A stretch of DNA of 25,203 bases. Origin: Bacteroidales bacterium UBA7009 (GTDB taxonomy: Bacteria > Bacteroidota > Bacteroidia > Bacteroidales > Paludibacteraceae). The notes beneath the pieces were generated by a model that ran no database searches, was not told where the DNA came from, and saw only the letters and a program-made list of their open reading frames with translations. This document shows positions 23,301-25,203 of the stretch, piece after piece. Within the stretch, counting starts at the first letter, position 1; each line of letters begins with the position of its first letter. The stretch lies in NCBI GenBank assembly GCA_002449665.1, contig DJXH01000048.1, positions 1-25,203 of the forward strand, written 5' to 3'. The position numbers were made by a program, and so were the translations under genes.

Positions 23301-23766
23301 CGAACTGACAGCCTACAAGAAACGCCTCATAGACCGCTTTGGCAACCTGCCGGAGGAGGCGGAAGAACTGCTGCAAGTGGTGCGCCTGCGCTGGCTGTGC
23401 TGCCGAATGGGAATAGAGAAAGTGTATCTCAAAGGTCAACACCTTACTATATACTTTATCACCCACAACGAGAAGTACTGGCATAGCGACATCTTCGGCA
23501 AGATAGTGGAGTATATCTTCACTCGCGGCAACCGCTGCCGTATTGTGGAAGACAAAGACAAGGCGGGCAAACCGACCGGCAAGAGATATGCCGTCATAGA
23601 CCAAGTGAAGACCATCGGCGGTGCCATTCACCTGCTGAGCAAAATAGAGAAAGGAGAATATGATGAAATACATAGGAATCATACCGGCTCGCTATGCCAG
23701 CACTCGTTTCCCGGGCAAACCGCTTGCACTCATAGGCGGCAAGCCGATGATAGAGCGCGTGTATGA
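20326..23766 (+). CDS. mfd: Transcription-repair coupling factor Mfd
   Basis: Mfd removes RNA polymerase stalled at DNA lesions and recruits UvrA. From Met at 20326 the protein is 1146 aa. The N-terminal UvrB-like domains are followed by the CarD-like RNA polymerase interaction domain (about 412-490, LRMGDYVVHTDHGIG). The superfamily 2 translocase has Walker A GDVGFGKT (570-577), IDEEQ (670-674), TATPIPRT, and motif VI QLRGRVGRS. The C-terminal TRCF domain completes it. An upstream TTG at 20293 is rejected because the promoter -7 element lies inside that extension. The frame continues 35 codons past the kdsB start, overlapping it by 104 nt with unrelated residues (HRNHTGSLCQHSFPGQTACT). The normal end was probably near 23660. 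Confidence 0.96.
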   Translation: MQIEELYNLLSQHPTLTAVRDTISKRSGVHLLLSGLNASSRAVVMKAIQQPYLLYVADNQDEAQYIYADLVAIGADAMYFPASHRRTRKRQDSGEGSNRDATDEAMAVQRTEVLTRLNGDNHSGIIIATYPEALLEPVPPKESLKRNTISLKTGEKTRQSDLIELLTDSGFERVDFVYEPGQVAVRGGIADIYSYSHDLPYRIDFFGDEIDSIREFDIETQLSLSRVESINIVGRDEQTDESTLCSLTDYLPKETVWVSNDWSMVRYKLDSAIGGVGGNTIDFSEKTIEIRQQSYFPTYVKIEFHTEPQPLFHKNFDILTDDLSERIKKGYKVYILADQKKQTDRLASIFRQIAEDEKKEPIAFEAIDKTLHGGWIDHDLKTICYTDHEIFERYHRVSLQSENARRGKAVVTLKEINQLRMGDYVVHTDHGIGQFGGLVTTSVNGKPQEMIRLIYRGGDSIYVSIHNLHRISKYKGKEGSAPTVSKLGSGAWEKLKERTKDRVKDIARDLIRLYASRKQQKGFAYTPDGYMQHELEASFLYEDTPDQAKATADVKHDMESSMPMDRLICGDVGFGKTEIAMRAAFKAATDGKQVAVLVPTTVLALQHYNTFSERFKNFPVKIAFLSRGKSAKETKELLEDLKAGKIDILIGTHKLVGKSVVWHDLGLLIIDEEQKFGVTVKEKLKALRTNIDVLTLTATPIPRTLQFSLLGARDLSVMTTPPPNRYPVQTEVLTPDDEDIIKEAIDLEIGRNGQVFIVNNRIDMLPRIENRIHALCPEARIVTAHGQMPTDEMEERLEAFINYDYDILISTTIIESGVDIPNVNTMIIYSAQHYGLADLHQLRGRVGRSNRKAYCYLVAPERELLTEDARRRLDAISTFAELGAGFNLAMQDLDIRGAGNLLGSEQSGFIADLGYDTYQKVLNEAVEELKDEMGLTVEFDNNTGEGQAKDKWWCQDAQLESDLPLCFPATYIENISERITLYKELDGLKTEDELTAYKKRLIDRFGNLPEEAEELLQVVRLRWLCCRMGIEKVYLKGQHLTIYFITHNEKYWHSDIFGKIVEYIFTRGNRCRIVEDKDKAGKPTGKRYAVIDQVKTIGGAIHLLSKIEKGEYDEIHRNHTGSLCQHSFPGQTACTHRRQADDRARV
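23652..23656 (+). promoter_or_regulatory. Shine-Dalgarno sequence of kdsB
   Basis: AGGAG at 23652-23656 is the only clear Shine-Dalgarno in the window. It lies 3 nt from the ATG at 23660 and 6 nt from the ATG at 23663, so it favours the second of the two adjacent start codons. Confidence 0.65.
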
Positions 23767-24460
23767 ACAAGCGAGCAAGGCACTTGAGACAGTAGTGGTA
23801 GCAACAGACGATGAGCGTATATATCGCTGCGTTGAGGGTTTCGGCGGCAAGGTCGTTATGACCCGCACCGACCACCGTTGCGGCACGGAGAGATGTCTTG
23901 AAGCGTGGGAAAAAATAAGCGATAGATATAGCGGAAAAGATACCGTCATAATCAACATACAGGGCGACGAGCCGTTTATTCAGCCCGAGCAGATAGAGGC
24001 ACTGAAGAGTTGCTTCGAGGGTGCAGATAACGTTGGCACAAAAATAGCCACCCTCGTCAAACCCTTTACATTAGAGGATGGACTGCAAGCACTTGAGAAC
24101 CCTAACACGCCGAAAGTAGCAGTAGCTTGGAATGGTGCGAACGGCAACAAAACAGGCAAGACACTACTCTTCTCCCGCTCCGTGATACCGTATATGCGCG
24201 GTGTGGAAAAAGAAAAATGGTTAGAAAAGGGTCAATACTATAAGCATATAGGTATGTATGCATACCGTACAGAGGTACTAAAAGAGATTACAGCCCTACA
24301 GCCTACACCGCTTGAGACAGCAGAGAGCCTTGAGCAGTTGCGATGGTTAGAAAACGGATTCGAGATAAGAGTGGCGGCTTGCGATGTGGCATCCATAGGG
24401 ATAGACACACCCGACGACCTCAAAAAAGCAGAAGAATATATCAAAAATATTCAGATATAA
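23663..24460 (+). CDS. kdsB: 3-deoxy-manno-octulosonate cytidylyltransferase (CMP-Kdo synthetase)
   Basis: KdsB activates Kdo with CTP to CMP-Kdo for the inner core of lipopolysaccharide, which marks a Gram-negative cell. The 265-aa protein has the N-terminal nucleotide-binding signature MKYIGIIPARYASTRFPGKP, then INIQGDEPFI with the metal-binding aspartate, YKHIGMYAYR, TPLETAESLEQLRWLENG, and GIDTPDDL near the end. Length and order are normal. Two ATGs are in tandem; the second (23663) is chosen because of its spacing to AGGAG and family starts, and the first would add one Met. The start lies inside the 3' end of mfd, so the two genes are probably cotranscribed and translationally coupled. 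Confidence 0.95.
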   Translation: MKYIGIIPARYASTRFPGKPLALIGGKPMIERVYEQASKALETVVVATDDERIYRCVEGFGGKVVMTRTDHRCGTERCLEAWEKISDRYSGKDTVIINIQGDEPFIQPEQIEALKSCFEGADNVGTKIATLVKPFTLEDGLQALENPNTPKVAVAWNGANGNKTGKTLLFSRSVIPYMRGVEKEKWLEKGQYYKHIGMYAYRTEVLKEITALQPTPLETAESLEQLRWLENGFEIRVAACDVASIGIDTPDDLKKAEEYIKNIQI

Positions 24461-24469
24461 CATAATATA

Positions 24470-24505
24470 TCGAAAACAACGAAAATTACGAAAACAACAT
24501 AAATA
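24470..24505 (+). repeat. Tandem 9-nt units upstream of deoD
   Basis: TCGAAAACA, ACGAAAATT and ACGAAAACA (24470-24496), plus a degenerate ACATAAATA (24497-24505), fill most of the 54-nt kdsB-deoD spacer and end 9 nt before the deoD ATG. The units match those before atpK and the metallophosphoesterase gene on their own sense strands. Confidence 0.75.
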
Positions 24506-24514
24506 CATTACGAT

Positions 24515-25203
24515 ATGAAAGACCAGACACCTACGCCTCATATAGGGGCACAATACGGCGAGATCGCCAAGACAATGATAATGGCAGGCGACCCCCTGCG
24601 CGCCAAACTGATGGCAGACAGGTTCCTCACGGACGTACGCCAAGTGAATAACGTTAGAAGTATGCTCGCCTTCACCGGCAAACATAACGGCAAAGAGATA
24701 ACAGTTATGGGACACGGTATGGGCATTCCGTCCATAGGCATATACACATACGAACTGTTTAACTTCTACGATGTGGAGACTATTATCCGTGTCGGTTCGT
24801 GCGGAGCAAGACAGATGTATGTCAACATAGGCGATATAGTGATAGCCCAAGGCAGTTGCACCGACAGCAACTATGCGGCGCAATATGACCTACCCGGACA
24901 TTATGCACCTATAGCCGACTTCTCACTTGTGCGCGCCGCTGCCGATGCCTGCGAACACTTCGGATATAAATACCACGTTGGCAATGTCTTCTCCGCCGAC
25001 ATCTTCTACTCCGAAGACCCGCGTAAAGCCAACTGGACGAAGATGGGCGTACTTGCCGACGAGATGGAAGCACCGGCTCTGTATATGAACGCCGCTCGTG
25101 CGGGAAAGAAAGCACTGACAATCTGCACCGTAAGCGACCATATACTTACCGGCGAAGCCACCACAGCCGAACAAAGACAAAACACATTCACACAGATGAT
25201 GGA
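24515..25203 (+). CDS. deoD: Purine nucleoside phosphorylase, DeoD type (3' end missing)
   Basis: DeoD splits purine (deoxy)nucleosides with phosphate to base and sugar-1-phosphate in purine salvage. The 229 complete codons in the window lack only about ten C-terminal residues by comparison with the usual length of about 239. Visible active-site features are GDPLRA (phosphate-binding R29), GHGMGIPSIGIY (66-77), IRVGSCGA (R92, S95), DEMEAPALY (E183-E185 ribose contact; proline replaces the usual alanine after MEA), and the purine-binding VSDHI (D208). It lies 54 nt after kdsB in the same direction, behind a 9-nt repeat array, and no separate promoter is evident. The gene runs off the right edge without a stop codon. 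Confidence 0.95.
   Translation, partial: MKDQTPTPHIGAQYGEIAKTMIMAGDPLRAKLMADRFLTDVRQVNNVRSMLAFTGKHNGKEITVMGHGMGIPSIGIYTYELFNFYDVETIIRVGSCGARQMYVNIGDIVIAQGSCTDSNYAAQYDLPGHYAPIADFSLVRAAADACEHFGYKYHVGNVFSADIFYSEDPRKANWTKMGVLADEMEAPALYMNAARAGKKALTICTVSDHILTGEATTAEQRQNTFTQMM

Overview
The window looks like a chromosomal segment of a Bacteroidota (Bacteroidales) bacterium, probably an uncultured, host- or gut-associated lineage. The grounds are: promoters of the Bacteroidetes type (TTTG, about 20 nt, TAnnTTTG) in front of three transcription units; a V-type ATPase operon in the order E-DUF2764-A-B-D-I-K; large secreted BspA-like leucine-rich-repeat proteins ending in a shared short tail of the form GKxYNxQGxxxK; and A-rich gene leaders with almost no Shine-Dalgarno sequences. 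Genus cannot be decided from the sequence.

Layout, left to right. (1) 1-635, minus: 5' part of the NAD(P) transhydrogenase alpha subunit gene (pntA), with its own promoter. (2) 842-11484, minus: five BspA-like genes or remnants. In transcription order (right to left) they are a deletion-truncated long gene, a short gene (423 aa), a hairpin, two full long genes (1224 and 1238 aa) and another short gene (424 aa) with a terminator. This reads as a duplicated long-short-hairpin unit. The long proteins are built from four copies of a cap/LRR_5/LxVP..W module, the short ones from a single copy. (3) 11603-18985, minus: the seven-gene V-type ATPase operon, with a promoter upstream of atpE and a strong terminator after atpK that lies within a double-palindrome element. 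(4) 19064-20200, minus: a membrane-anchored metallophosphoesterase. (5) 20326-25203, plus, divergent: mfd, kdsB and deoD (cut by the window end).

How the parts relate. Transhydrogenase and V-ATPase both couple to transmembrane ion gradients, and the K-subunit ring keeps all the residues that bind Na+ in Enterococcus NtpK. The LRR cluster is a surface-protein family that appears to be expanding and decaying in place: duplication, a microhomology deletion, long stretches of identity between paralogs, and a tetranucleotide repeat in one signal-peptide region. mfd, kdsB and deoD are housekeeping genes (transcription-coupled repair, LPS Kdo activation, purine salvage).

The least expected pattern is in the non-coding DNA. 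Two families of short-period tandem repeats sit just upstream of start codons: a 15-nt unit before atpA, atpB and atpD, and a 9-nt unit before atpK, deoD and the metallophosphoesterase. Both are A-rich on the sense strand and may be leader or translation elements. No tRNA, rRNA, CRISPR array, insertion sequence or prophage gene was found. No gene-free stretch exceeds 300 bases.
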